Shown piece by piece: positions 45,568 to 54,262 of a stretch of DNA of 64,000 nt (its first letter is position 1; each line of letters opens with the position of its first letter). The translations under genes were made by a program, and so were the position numbers. A model generated the notes under the pieces. The model made no database searches and was not told where the DNA came from. It saw only the letters and a program-made list of their open reading frames with translations. The stretch covers positions 1,912,001 to 1,976,000 of the forward strand of contig CANLUY010000001.1 of NCBI GenBank assembly GCA_947494435.1, read 5' to 3'. This DNA is from an uncultured Litoreibacter sp. (GTDB lineage: Bacteria > Pseudomonadota > Alphaproteobacteria > Rhodobacterales > Rhodobacteraceae).

Positions 45568-46332
45568 ATGAGCAACTTATTTTCGCTGTCTGGCAAGCGT
45601 GCGCTGATCACCGGATCTTCGCAAGGTATCGGCTTCGCATTGGCGCGTGGATTATCGGCAGCGGGCGCCGAAATTATTTTGAACGGGCGCGATACGGCAA
45701 AGCTTGCTGAGGCTACAAAACAGCTGAGGGAAGAGGGTGCCGCGGTCAGTGAGCTGGCTTTTGACGCAACCGATCATGACGGCGTGCGCGCCGCCGTAGA
45801 TGGGTATGAGGCCGCGAATGGGACAATTGATATCTTAGTCAACAACGCTGGCATGCAGCATCGCACGGAGCTTGAGAATTTTCCGGCAGATGCGTTTGAG
45901 CGTTTGTTGCAGACCAATATCGCAAGCGTCTTTCATGTGGGTCAGGCTGTTGCACGACATATGATCGGGCGCGGCGCGGGTAAGATCATCAATATTGCAT
46001 CGGTCCAGACTGCATTAGCACGTCCTGGCATTGCGCCTTACACGGCGACCAAAGGTGCGGTTGCCAACCTCACCAAAGGGATGGCGACGGATTGGGCGAA
46101 GCATGGGTTGCAATGCAATGCCATCGCGCCGGGCTATTTCGACACGCCGTTGAACGCCGCCTTGGTGGCCGATCCGGAGTTTTCCGCATGGCTTGAGAAA
46201 CGCACACCGGCTGGGCGCTGGGGACAGGTCGATGAGTTGGTCGGGGCAGCGGTTTTCTTGTCGAGCGCGGCATCGAGCTTCGTAAATGGTCACACCCTTT
46301 ACGTTGATGGTGGGATCACGGCCAGCCTTTGA
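45568..46332 (+). CDS. idnO: Gluconate 5-dehydrogenase / 5-ketogluconate reductase (SDR)
   Basis: The 254-residue SDR begins MSNLFSLSGKRALITGSSQGIGFALA, like IdnO/Gno enzymes, and has NNAGMQHR, the catalytic YTATKGA, and IAPGYFDTPLNAAL followed by KRTPAGRWG. It interconverts 5-ketogluconate and D-gluconate with NAD(P)H. With idnD it forms the two-step link from L-idonate to gluconate. The ATG at 45568 follows a GGAG site. The operator pair lies about 40 bases upstream. Confidence 0.9.
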   Translation: MSNLFSLSGKRALITGSSQGIGFALARGLSAAGAEIILNGRDTAKLAEATKQLREEGAAVSELAFDATDHDGVRAAVDGYEAANGTIDILVNNAGMQHRTELENFPADAFERLLQTNIASVFHVGQAVARHMIGRGAGKIINIASVQTALARPGIAPYTATKGAVANLTKGMATDWAKHGLQCNAIAPGYFDTPLNAALVADPEFSAWLEKRTPAGRWGQVDELVGAAVFLSSAASSFVNGHTLYVDGGITASL

Positions 46333-46400
46333 AGACGCCTGCAGCTTGAGCAGCAGGACAATTTGCAAACCAATAGCGGGCCTTTCAGGAGGGCGATCCA

Positions 46401-47288
46401 GTGAGTGAAAAAATTGCTCTAATCGGGGCAGGTGCCATGGGCGGTGCCATCGGGACCCGTTTTCTAGAGACAGGAAATGCGCTTTGCGTCTTTGACCTCG
46501 ATCCCGACCGGGTTGCGGCGTTGGTCGACAAGGGGGCAACCGCGGCGCAGACGGCGGCAGATGCCGCGCGTGAAGCCGATTTTGTGATCGTCAGTCTGAA
46601 TTCCTCAAAGATCGTCGAGTTGGCTGTGTTTGGTGATGGCGGCGCTGCGCAAGGGGCCAAGCCCGGTACGCTGATCATTGATATGTCCTCCATCGAACCT
46701 GACGCGACGCGACGCTTTGCGGAGCAGGCGAAAGCGCAAGGGCTCGGATGGGTCGACAGCCCACTCTCGGGCGGTGCGCCAAAGGCCTTGCTTGGTGAGT
46801 TGACACTGATGGCGGGAGGGGAGGTTGCGGATGTTGAGCGTGCTCATGTGGCCCTGAAACATGTCGCATCAAATTACACACATATGGGTCCGGCAGGGGC
46901 CGGGCAGACGACCAAGCTTATCAATCAGGTGTTGTGCGGATTGGGCTTTCTTGCGGTAGCAGAAGCCACGCAACTTGCACTGGACGCGGGCGTAGATGCC
47001 GAAAAAATCCCGCAAGCGCTTAAAGGCGGTCGTGCGGACAGCGCGTTGCTGCAGGAATATCTGCCGCGCTATGCCACCAAAGACTACCGCCGCACGGGCC
47101 GGATCGACAACATGGTCAAAGACCTCAATGCAGTGAACGATCTGGCGCGGCAAACCGGAACTTCGATGCCGATGACCGCGCTATGTGGTGAGATCCACCG
47201 CATGCTGACTGCTGCTGGCCTTGGCGGCGAAGATCAGGCTGCGGTGATGGAATTTTTCAAGGGTGCGAAAGAGGAGATAGCTCCATGA
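46401..47288 (+). CDS. Beta-hydroxyacid dehydrogenase (tartronate-semialdehyde reductase-like)
   Basis: The 295-residue protein starts at a GTG after a strong GGAGG and has the cofactor motif ALIGAGAMGGAIGTRFL, the substrate segment DSPLSGGAPKAL and the catalytic Lys in GQTTKLINQV. The family includes GarR, L-threonate dehydrogenase and 3-HIBADH. In this operon it probably acts on a sugar-acid intermediate. It overlaps the small EthD-like gene by ATGA. Confidence 0.9.
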   Translation: MSEKIALIGAGAMGGAIGTRFLETGNALCVFDLDPDRVAALVDKGATAAQTAADAAREADFVIVSLNSSKIVELAVFGDGGAAQGAKPGTLIIDMSSIEPDATRRFAEQAKAQGLGWVDSPLSGGAPKALLGELTLMAGGEVADVERAHVALKHVASNYTHMGPAGAGQTTKLINQVLCGLGFLAVAEATQLALDAGVDAEKIPQALKGGRADSALLQEYLPRYATKDYRRTGRIDNMVKDLNAVNDLARQTGTSMPMTALCGEIHRMLTAAGLGGEDQAAVMEFFKGAKEEIAP

Positions 47289-47617
47289 TTACACGTTTTG
47301 CTTTGTTTGAAGGAACGGTGAAGCCCGGGCAGACGGAGGCGTTTCGCGCTGCCGTGCACGAACGGCTCGTCCCATTGTGGACGCAGTTTCCGGGAAATGC
47401 AGGTGTCCAAGTGATGTTCGGGGAAGACCGCGATCCGGGTGCGCCAGAATTTCCGCTGATGCTTGCGATCAATTATCCAGACGAAGCTGCCATGATAGCC
47501 GCGCTGGAAGCGCCCGTTCGTCAGCAGTCAAAAGATGTGACGGGCGAAGTGGTCGCGGCTTTCTTTGAGGGGCGCATTCATCACCACGTGACGACATGCC
47601 ATGATTTTCCGGCCTAA
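47285..47617 (+). CDS. Small EthD/ABM-like protein, paralogue of the one at 42207
   Basis: The 110-residue protein starts MITRFALFEGTVKPGQTEAFRAAV and shares with the 42207 protein the LTPLW/LVPLW segment, VMFGEDRD versus VLYGEEQD, and PLMLAINYPDEAAM versus PLILAITYADHAAM. It is probably a dimeric alpha-beta barrel. It is coupled to the beta-hydroxyacid dehydrogenase before it and lies 6 bases from the LacI gene after it. Function unknown. Confidence 0.75.
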   Translation: MITRFALFEGTVKPGQTEAFRAAVHERLVPLWTQFPGNAGVQVMFGEDRDPGAPEFPLMLAINYPDEAAMIAALEAPVRQQSKDVTGEVVAAFFEGRIHHHVTTCHDFPA

Positions 47618-47623
47618 GTCCTG

Positions 47624-48631
47624 ATGAGCGCGCGCATCACCATGCGCGATGTGGCACGCCATGTTGGCGTGTCGCCCATGACCGTCTCGCGCGCGCTTCG
47701 GGATGATGAAACGGTCAACCCGAAAACGCGCGCGAAAATCAAGGAGGTCGCGGACGCGCTGGGCTATGTCTATGACACGACCGCGCAGGCTTTCCGCACC
47801 AACAAAAGCGGGTTTGTCGCGTTTACGCTGCCCTCGCTCAACAACGCCAACTTTGCGACAACGTATCGCGATCTCTCGAACGGCTTGGCGGGAACGCCGA
47901 TTCAGCTGTTGATCGGCAGCACAAATTACCGTGTTGAGAAAGAGGAAGAGTTGATACAACAACTTCTGGCCCGCAATCCGGAGGCAATGGTTCTGACCGG
48001 CGGATATCACACCGACACAACCCGAAGTTTGCTAAAGCGGCGCGATATTCCTGTGATCGAGATTTGGGATTTGCCGGACACCCCAATCGGTCATGTCGTA
48101 GGCTTTTCCAATGCTGATGCGATGGGGCTTGTGGTGCAGCATCTCGCGCAAACAGGTCGGCGTCGCTTGGCTTTTGTCGGTGCCGCGGAGGGGGCTGACC
48201 AACGCGGTGCGGAGCGGCGGGCAGGGGCTGAGAAAGCCGCGCGTGACTTGGGTCTGCCAGAGATGGCGTTCATCAATTGCGGACCTGCGCCTGTCTCCAT
48301 GCGCCATGGCGCGGATGCGATCGTGGAATTGGGCGCAGGCGTCGCGAAATATGATGCTTTGGTCTGTGTGTCCGATCCTGTGGCGTTCGGATGTTTGTCG
48401 AGCTGTAAGCGATTAGGCCTGTCTGTCCCGGATGATCTGGCAATCACAGGGTTTGGGAATTTCGACATGTCGCAGGTCTCAGACCCGCGTATCACGACGG
48501 TCAATGTCAATGCGGGGCAAATCGGCCACGGATGTGCCGACGTCTTGCGATCTATCTTCGAAGAGGGCGCTGCGCTGGCACCGCAGGTCCACGATGTTGG
48601 GTTCAACTTGGTGCCGGGCGAGACGAGCTAG
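47624..48631 (+). CDS. LacI-family regulator of the GntR/IdnR subfamily
   Basis: The 335-residue protein has the helix-turn-helix MRDVARHVGVSPMTVSRALRDD (recognition residues Pro18, Met19), a hinge helix near residue 50, and a periplasmic-binding-protein-like effector domain with FVAFTLPSLNN and FGNFDMSQVSDPRITTV. It closes the idnO operon and probably binds the operators at 45500-45527, with gluconate or a related acid as inducer. It converges with the next LacI gene, overlapping by 4 bases. Confidence 0.92.
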   Translation: MSARITMRDVARHVGVSPMTVSRALRDDETVNPKTRAKIKEVADALGYVYDTTAQAFRTNKSGFVAFTLPSLNNANFATTYRDLSNGLAGTPIQLLIGSTNYRVEKEEELIQQLLARNPEAMVLTGGYHTDTTRSLLKRRDIPVIEIWDLPDTPIGHVVGFSNADAMGLVVQHLAQTGRRRLAFVGAAEGADQRGAERRAGAEKAARDLGLPEMAFINCGPAPVSMRHGADAIVELGAGVAKYDALVCVSDPVAFGCLSSCKRLGLSVPDDLAITGFGNFDMSQVSDPRITTVNVNAGQIGHGCADVLRSIFEEGAALAPQVHDVGFNLVPGETS

Positions 48632-49665
48632 GCCTCTGGCAGCCTGCGCACTGTAGAGCCTGGGATCAACCGGAACCCCACATCCTTGCAGTTTTCGACC
48701 GGCTCGTTGGACAGCCGCGCGATCATCATCTCGGCTGCGGTTTGCCCAAGCTTCAGATGCGGCACATGCATGGAGGTCATGCGAGACGTCAGCACAGGCG
48801 CGATAGGCAAATCGCCCCATCCGGCAATGCCGATATGTTCTGGAATGCGTAAGCCTTTGGACTGGCAATATTGCGATCCGCCAAATGCCATCGCGTCATT
48901 TTGGTAGAAAATACATTCGGTGTCTCCAGAGGAAGCCAGCAATTGTTCGGTGCCGTAGAAGCCGGGGTAATAGGTCGCGGTATCGTGCAGGCACAACTGT
49001 TTGACGACTTCCCCACCGCCATTCTCAACGGCCTCAACGAACCCTGCCATGCGGGTGGTCGCTGCATTTGCCGTGTTGTGGGATGTGCCGACATATCCGA
49101 TCTTGCGATAGCCGCAATTGATCAGATAGCGACCCATGTCAAAACCGCTGTCAAAATGATTGATCCCGACGCTCATATCCAAAGGGCTGGAGTTAAAGTC
49201 CCAAATCTCAACAATGGGTATGCCTGCATTGCGCAACATATCCATCGCTTTTTTGGAGTGGTTGCGTCCCGTCAGGATCAGCCCCGCAGGCTGCCATGAC
49301 AAAACAGTCCTGATCCAGCTTTCTTCTTCCTCAAGCGTGTGTTGCGTCAGCCCCAGAACGGACTGATATCCAAGCCGTCCCAGCTTGCGATCGATGCCTT
49401 CCAGCACCTGCGCAAATACTTCGTTTCCGAGGTCGGGGATCGACACGCCGATGAAGGTCGAAGACGTGTCACCGGCAAACACCGTGGCCAAACGATTCGG
49501 CAGGTAGCCCAAACGGTCGACCTGCTCCATCACCTTAAGGCGCGTATCTTCCGAGTATCCGCCTTCTTCGCGCAAAACACGGCTTGCGGTCATTTTTGAA
49601 ACGCCTGCTGCCTTGGCGACCTGAGTGAGGCTTACCTTGTTGTTTTTATTTCTATTTTCACTCAT
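48628..49665 (-). CDS. LacI-family regulator of the GntR/IdnR subfamily, divergent from sugar ABC operon
   Basis: The 345-residue protein has the helix-turn-helix SLTQVAKAAGVSKMTASRVLREEG (recognition residues Lys24, Met25), and the effector domain with FIGVSIPDLGNEVFAQVLEGI and GWGDLPIAPVLTSRMTSM. It is closest in style to E. coli GntR, which also has Lys-Met. It starts 15 bases from a GTTACGGGTAAC operator and is divergent from the tandem ABC importers, so it likely represses both itself and that operon. Confidence 0.92.
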   Translation of the reverse strand: MSENRNKNNKVSLTQVAKAAGVSKMTASRVLREEGGYSEDTRLKVMEQVDRLGYLPNRLATVFAGDTSSTFIGVSIPDLGNEVFAQVLEGIDRKLGRLGYQSVLGLTQHTLEEEESWIRTVLSWQPAGLILTGRNHSKKAMDMLRNAGIPIVEIWDFNSSPLDMSVGINHFDSGFDMGRYLINCGYRKIGYVGTSHNTANAATTRMAGFVEAVENGGGEVVKQLCLHDTATYYPGFYGTEQLLASSGDTECIFYQNDAMAFGGSQYCQSKGLRIPEHIGIAGWGDLPIAPVLTSRMTSMHVPHLKLGQTAAEMMIARLSNEPVENCKDVGFRLIPGSTVRRLPEA

Positions 49666-49679
49666 TTTTGGTCACTTAC

Positions 49680-49748
49680 GTTACGGGTAACTTAGCGCTT
49701 GACAGGATGCGTTTCTGCGACAAACAATAGCTCAGCGTTACGGGTAAC
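49680..49748. promoter_or_regulatory. Promoter flanked by two identical GTTACGGGTAAC operators
   Basis: The 12-mers at 49680-49691 and 49737-49748 are identical and near-palindromic. Between them lies a -35-like TTGACA (49699-49704) and an AT-rich AACAAT at 49723-49728 with an 18-base spacer. One operator adjoins the LacI gene start and the other lies about 40 bases before the ABC ATPase, a layout suited to repression from both sides or to looping. Confidence 0.75.
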
Positions 49749-49787
49749 TCAATCGTAGAGTTGTCCATGACTTGGGAGGGGCGCGAC

Positions 49788-51314
49788 ATGCAGAACCTAC
49801 AATCAGGTCTGTTTTTCGACGGGATCGAGAAGCATTTTGGCGGCACATATGCCCTGAAAGATGTCTCGTTGACTGTGGGTCGTGGCGAGATCGTAGCGCT
49901 GCTTGGCGAGAACGGTGCTGGCAAATCAACCCTCATCAAAGTGCTAGGCGGCATTCACCAGCCTGACGGTGGCAAAGTGCTGATTGACGGTGTGGAATAT
50001 CAACACCGCACTGCCGGGTTTGGCGAGCGCCAGAAAGTGGCGTTTATCCACCAAGACCTCGGTCTGATCGAGTGGATGACGGTTGCCGAGAACATTGCGC
50101 TTGCGCTTGGCTTCGCGCGGAAGCGGGGCCTTGTTGATTGGGGCTCCGTCGACCAGTTCGCGGTTGAAGCACTGAAGAAAGTGGATTGTGATTTTGACCC
50201 AAGCACGCGGGTTGAGGATTTGTCACGGACAGAGAAATCCCTCGTCGCCATTGCACGGGCCTTAGCTGTCGATAGCGAGTTTCTTGTCCTCGATGAGCCG
50301 ACGGCGTCGCTTCCTGCCGACGAGGTGGAGCGGCTGTTTGCGGCACTGCGTCCATTGCGCGAGCGCGGCGTTGGGATGATCTATGTCAGTCACCGCTTGG
50401 ATGAAATTTTCCAGATTGCAGATCGCGTGGCCGTGTTGCGCGACGGCGCAATGGTCGGCGTGCGCAGTATTGAACACACTACGCCCGAAGAGCTGGTGCA
50501 AAAGATCGTGGGCCGCAAAACCCGCAAAACGGTCAAGCTGGACAACGCGCCCGGCGAAGAGGTGCTGCGGCTCGAAAAGTTCAAGGTCGGCGCGGTCGGC
50601 CCGCTTGAGTTTTCACTGCGTAAGTTCGAGATCGTTGGACTGGTCGGTCTGCGCGGGGCAGGTCATGAAGACATTTCCCGCTCGCTTTTTGGCTTGGCCC
50701 CTTTCCAGGGGCAGGCCTTTTTGGAAGGTACGCCATTGTCTGTCCCGACGCCGCAGGCCGCAATGGCTGCGGGCATTGGCATGGTGGCCAAGGATCGCAC
50801 AGAGGAATCTGTCGCTATGAGCCTGTCTATCCGCGAAAACACTTTCCTGAACCCAGAAGGGTTTGGCCGCAAGCTCATGAGCTTCTTGTCCCCTCGCACG
50901 GAAGCGGACCAAGCAGCCATCATTGGGGCGGAGCTGGGGCTGTCGCCGAACGATCCAACCCTTGCGATTGAAGCTTTGTCAGGGGGCAATCAGCAGAAAG
51001 TCGTCATTGGGCGGTGGTTGGCAACGAACCGCAAACTTCTGCTCTGCGAGGACCCGACGGCTGGCGTCGATGTCGGCGCGAAGTTCGAAATTTATTCTCT
51101 GATGAACCGTGCATTGTCGGAAGGTGTCGCGATCCTCGTGGTCTCCACAGACTTTGAAGAGATCGCAACCATTTGCCATCGCGCCGTTGTGTTCAGCCAA
51201 GGCGAGATCGTCGATGAGCTGTCAGGCGTGCGCTTGACCACTGAAAATCTAATTCAATCGGCTTCGGCTGGGAATATTGCTGAGACGAAGGAGACGCCGC
51301 ATGCAATCGCTTGA
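49788..51314 (+). CDS. CUT2-type sugar ABC transporter ATPase (two nucleotide-binding domains)
   Basis: The 508-residue ATPase joins two ABC domains, as in RbsA/MglA/XylG. The first has Walker A GENGAGKST, a reduced signature VEDLSRTEKSLVAIARAL and Walker B FLVLDEPTASLP. The second has a degenerate Walker A (GLRGAGHEDI) but a good signature SGGNQQKVVIGRWL and CEDPTAGVDVGAK. The ATG at 49788 lies 7 bases after GGGAGGGG. It overlaps the permease gene by 14 bases. First gene of a six-gene run with two full importers. Confidence 0.93.
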   Translation: MQNLQSGLFFDGIEKHFGGTYALKDVSLTVGRGEIVALLGENGAGKSTLIKVLGGIHQPDGGKVLIDGVEYQHRTAGFGERQKVAFIHQDLGLIEWMTVAENIALALGFARKRGLVDWGSVDQFAVEALKKVDCDFDPSTRVEDLSRTEKSLVAIARALAVDSEFLVLDEPTASLPADEVERLFAALRPLRERGVGMIYVSHRLDEIFQIADRVAVLRDGAMVGVRSIEHTTPEELVQKIVGRKTRKTVKLDNAPGEEVLRLEKFKVGAVGPLEFSLRKFEIVGLVGLRGAGHEDISRSLFGLAPFQGQAFLEGTPLSVPTPQAAMAAGIGMVAKDRTEESVAMSLSIRENTFLNPEGFGRKLMSFLSPRTEADQAAIIGAELGLSPNDPTLAIEALSGGNQQKVVIGRWLATNRKLLLCEDPTAGVDVGAKFEIYSLMNRALSEGVAILVVSTDFEEIATICHRAVVFSQGEIVDELSGVRLTTENLIQSASAGNIAETKETPHAIA

Positions 51315-52323
51315 ATCAAGCGCATTGGAGCCGACCAAGGCCGAACTGACCGGCCTGACATTCGGGCAGAAACTGATGCGGTTCTTGCCTGTTTATGGGC
51401 TTGTGATTTTGATGGTGTTTTTGATCGGGTTGTTCTCGGTGCTGCTGCCGAACACTTTCCCGACCATGTTGAACTTGCGGGCGATTGTCTCTGACAAAGC
51501 AATTATCGCGCTGTTGAGCTTGGGCGCCATGATCCCAATGGCTGCGGGCCGGATTGATTTGACTGTCGGCTACGGGATTGTGTTGTGGCACATTTTGGCG
51601 ATCAGCTTGCAAACCATGCTGGGCTTGCCTTGGCCGATTGCGGTGGCTGTGGTTTTGCTGCTTGGCGCTGTGAGCGGATTTCTGAACGGGCTGCTCGTCG
51701 AAGTGGCCAAGATCGACAGCTTCATCGCCACACTTGGTACGGGCACGGTGCTTTACGCATTGGCGCTTTGGCATACGGGCGGGCGGCAAATGGTGGGTGT
51801 CTTGCCGCAAGGGTTTTACGACATCAGCACAACCTTTGTCTTCGGACTGCCCATCACTGGCTATTATCTTCTAGCCATCACCGTGGTGATGTGGGTCGTC
51901 CTCGAATACACGCCCGTGGGACGCTACCTTTACGCCATCGGCGCCAACCAACGCGCCGCACAGCTAAACGGTATTCCGACGCGGAAATATGTGATCGGTG
52001 CGTTCGTTGCCTCAGGAACGATGACGGCTCTGGCCGGTGTCATTCTCGCCTCAAAACTGCGGATCGGGCAGGCCAGTGTTGGACTTGAGTTCCTGCTGCC
52101 CGCACTTGTGGGCGCGTTCTTGGGATCAACAACAATCAAGCCGGGTCGGGTCAATGTTTGGGGCACAATCGTCGGTGTCGCCATTCTGGCGGTGGGCATT
52201 TCCGGTATTCAACAATTCGGCGGCTCCTTCTGGGTTGAGCCGCTGTTCAACGGGGTAACCCTGCTGATCGCCATTGGCATCGCAGGATACGCACAGCGCA
52301 AAAAAGGTGCAGATAAGCGCTGA
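51301..52323 (+). CDS. CUT2-type sugar ABC transporter permease (RbsC family)
   Basis: The 340-residue permease has about nine to ten membrane helices and the family segments MIPMAAGRIDLTVGYG, SGFLNGLLVEVAKIDSFIATLGTGTVL and the ANQRAAQLNGIPTRKY cytoplasmic loop that contacts the ATPase. It should form a homodimer. Its start overlaps the two-domain ATPase gene by 14 bases. Binding protein follows after 28 bases. Confidence 0.92.
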   Translation: MQSLESSALEPTKAELTGLTFGQKLMRFLPVYGLVILMVFLIGLFSVLLPNTFPTMLNLRAIVSDKAIIALLSLGAMIPMAAGRIDLTVGYGIVLWHILAISLQTMLGLPWPIAVAVVLLLGAVSGFLNGLLVEVAKIDSFIATLGTGTVLYALALWHTGGRQMVGVLPQGFYDISTTFVFGLPITGYYLLAITVVMWVVLEYTPVGRYLYAIGANQRAAQLNGIPTRKYVIGAFVASGTMTALAGVILASKLRIGQASVGLEFLLPALVGAFLGSTTIKPGRVNVWGTIVGVAILAVGISGIQQFGGSFWVEPLFNGVTLLIAIGIAGYAQRKKGADKR

Positions 52324-52351
52324 GACTTTACATGCAAAGGGAGGACTAACT

Positions 52352-53392
52352 ATGCAAAAAAGAACATTTATCGCAGGGCTTATGGCTACATCCATGATGG
52401 TCAGCGTGCCAGCCTTGGCCGCCGATTGGGACGGTCCGACAACGGGACCGGCGGCGGCAGATGGCAAGTCCATCGTGGTTGTTGCAGGTGATCTGAAGAA
52501 CGGCGGTATTCTGGGCGTGACAGGTGGCGTTGAAGAGGCGGCCGCAAAAATTGGCTGGGATGTTCGGGTGCTTGATGGCGCGGGCTCTATCCAAGGCAGG
52601 ACAGCTGCGATTGGACAAGCAATGGCGTTGCAGCCGGATGGTTTGATCATCAACGGCTTTGACGCGGTTGAACAACAAGCGGCGCTTGAAGGCGTCGTTG
52701 CGGCCTCCATTCCAATGGTTGCGTGGCATTCTGGTCCGAAGATCGGGTGCGATGCGCCGGGTGGCATTTTCGCGAATGTATCCACTGACGCGATGACGGT
52801 GTCCGAAGTGGCAGCGGAGTGGGCGATTGACGACGGCGGCAAAGATATCGGCGTCGTGATTTTTACGGACTCCACCTATCAGATCGCGATCGACAAAGCG
52901 GACCGTTTGAAAGAAACGGTAGAAGCTGCAGGCGGCAAAGTTCTGGAATATGTCGACACACCGATTGCCGATACGTCGACCCGCATGGGGCCATTGACGA
53001 CCTCGCTTTTGCAGAAATACGGCGACAGCTGGACCCATGCTTTGGCGATCAATGACCTGTATTTCGACTTTATGGGGCCATCACTTGCTGCTGCGGGCTT
53101 GGCGCCGGATGCAGGGCCACAAGCGGGCTCTGCAGGTGACGGATCAGAGGCGGCATTCCAGCGGATCCGCTCAAGCGGTTATCAAACCATCACTGTTGCT
53201 GAGCCATTGAATTTGCAGGGTTGGCAGCTGGTTGACGAGTTGAACCGCGCAATCTCTGGTGAGGCTTGTTCAGGCTACATCACGTCGCCAGCTCTGGTCA
53301 CCAAAGATGGTTTGGAAAAAATGGGTGATGCGAACGCCTTTGATCCAGACATCCCGTACCGCGACGCTTACGCCACAATTTGGGGCAAGTAA
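52352..53392 (+). CDS. Sugar ABC transporter substrate-binding protein (RbsB-like), first set
   Basis: The 346-residue protein has a signal peptide (residues 1-23, ending PALAA) and the sugar-binding fold with SIVVVAGDLKNGGILGVTGGVEEAA and the PDGLIINGFDAVEQQAAL segment. The ATG at 52352 follows GGGAGG. It is the third gene of the first importer set. The ligand is not evident; the neighbours suggest a sugar or sugar acid. A hairpin follows. Confidence 0.88.
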   Translation: MQKRTFIAGLMATSMMVSVPALAADWDGPTTGPAAADGKSIVVVAGDLKNGGILGVTGGVEEAAAKIGWDVRVLDGAGSIQGRTAAIGQAMALQPDGLIINGFDAVEQQAALEGVVAASIPMVAWHSGPKIGCDAPGGIFANVSTDAMTVSEVAAEWAIDDGGKDIGVVIFTDSTYQIAIDKADRLKETVEAAGGKVLEYVDTPIADTSTRMGPLTTSLLQKYGDSWTHALAINDLYFDFMGPSLAAAGLAPDAGPQAGSAGDGSEAAFQRIRSSGYQTITVAEPLNLQGWQLVDELNRAISGEACSGYITSPALVTKDGLEKMGDANAFDPDIPYRDAYATIWGK

Positions 53393-53410
53393 GCGTTTCG
53401 GTCCTCCCCG

Positions 53411-53434
53411 GCTCTCGGGAGCAATCCCGAGAGC
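53411..53434 (+). terminator. Hairpin after the first sugar-binding-protein gene
   Basis: GCTCTCGGGA pairs perfectly with TCCCGAGAGC around a GCAA tetraloop, 18 bases after the stop codon. There is no T-run, so it may stabilise or partly attenuate the transcript before the second ABC set. Confidence 0.65.
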
Positions 53435-53506
53435 TAAACGTTCCAGAAGGCATTCGACGGTTGCGGTCTCGTGCAACTGAATTCAACTCATATTGAAAGT
53501 GGTCAG

Positions 53507-54262
53507 ATGAGCCCTCCTTTGATCAAGATGCGCGCGATCACCAAGCGTTTTGGCGGCGTCACCGCCCTCAGCCAAGTCGACCTAGATGCCCATGCAGGCG
53601 AAGTTCTTGCAATTGTTGGCGACAACGGTGCTGGAAAATCCACGCTGATCAAAGTCCTCACAGGTGTTTATCAGCCTACCGAGGGACAATTGTTCTTGGA
53701 TGGATCGGAAGTCGCCTTTGCCTCTCACGCAGACGCAATTGAGAAGGGTATTGATGCGGTCTATCAGACCTTGGCGCTGGCCGACCACTTGGACCCGGCG
53801 GCCAATATGTTCCTCGGCAATGAGCTGACCCGCAAAGTGATGGGTATGACATTGCTCGACAATAAACGCATGCGCGCAGAGACTGAACGCGTCTTGATGG
53901 AGCGTTTGGGGGTTCAGCTAAAATCCCTCGATGCGCCAACCGAAAGCTTGTCAGGCGGCCAGCGCCAAGCCGTTGCGATTGCGCGGGCGGTCTATCACGA
54001 AGGCCTGCGGGTTTTGGTGATGGACGAACCGACCGCAGCCCTCGGCCCGCAGGAGACCGCGCGGACCCTGAAGCTTATCAAAACCCTTAAAGCGCAAGGG
54101 TTAGCAGTCATCCTGATCAGCCACTCTTTGGACGACGTCTTCGATGTCTCCGATCGCATACACGTGCAACGCAGGGGAAAATGTGTGGGCGTTGTCGAGA
54201 CGAAGAACAGCAACACGCAAGAGGTCCTCGGCATGATCGTCGGCGCAGAGGAGGCGGCATAA
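53507..54262 (+). CDS. CUT2-type sugar ABC transporter ATPase, single-domain, second set
   Basis: The 251-residue ATPase has one ABC domain with Walker A GDNGAGKST, signature LSGGQRQAVAIARAV, Walker B VLVMDEPTAALGP and switch His in ISHSLDD. Single-domain ATPases of this family (FrcA type) work as homodimers, unlike the two-domain copy in the first set. The ATG at 53507 lies after GAAAGTGG and starts the domain; a GTG at 53471 would add 12 residues. The stop overlaps the permease start (TAATG). Confidence 0.92.
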   Translation: MSPPLIKMRAITKRFGGVTALSQVDLDAHAGEVLAIVGDNGAGKSTLIKVLTGVYQPTEGQLFLDGSEVAFASHADAIEKGIDAVYQTLALADHLDPAANMFLGNELTRKVMGMTLLDNKRMRAETERVLMERLGVQLKSLDAPTESLSGGQRQAVAIARAVYHEGLRVLVMDEPTAALGPQETARTLKLIKTLKAQGLAVILISHSLDDVFDVSDRIHVQRRGKCVGVVETKNSNTQEVLGMIVGAEEAA

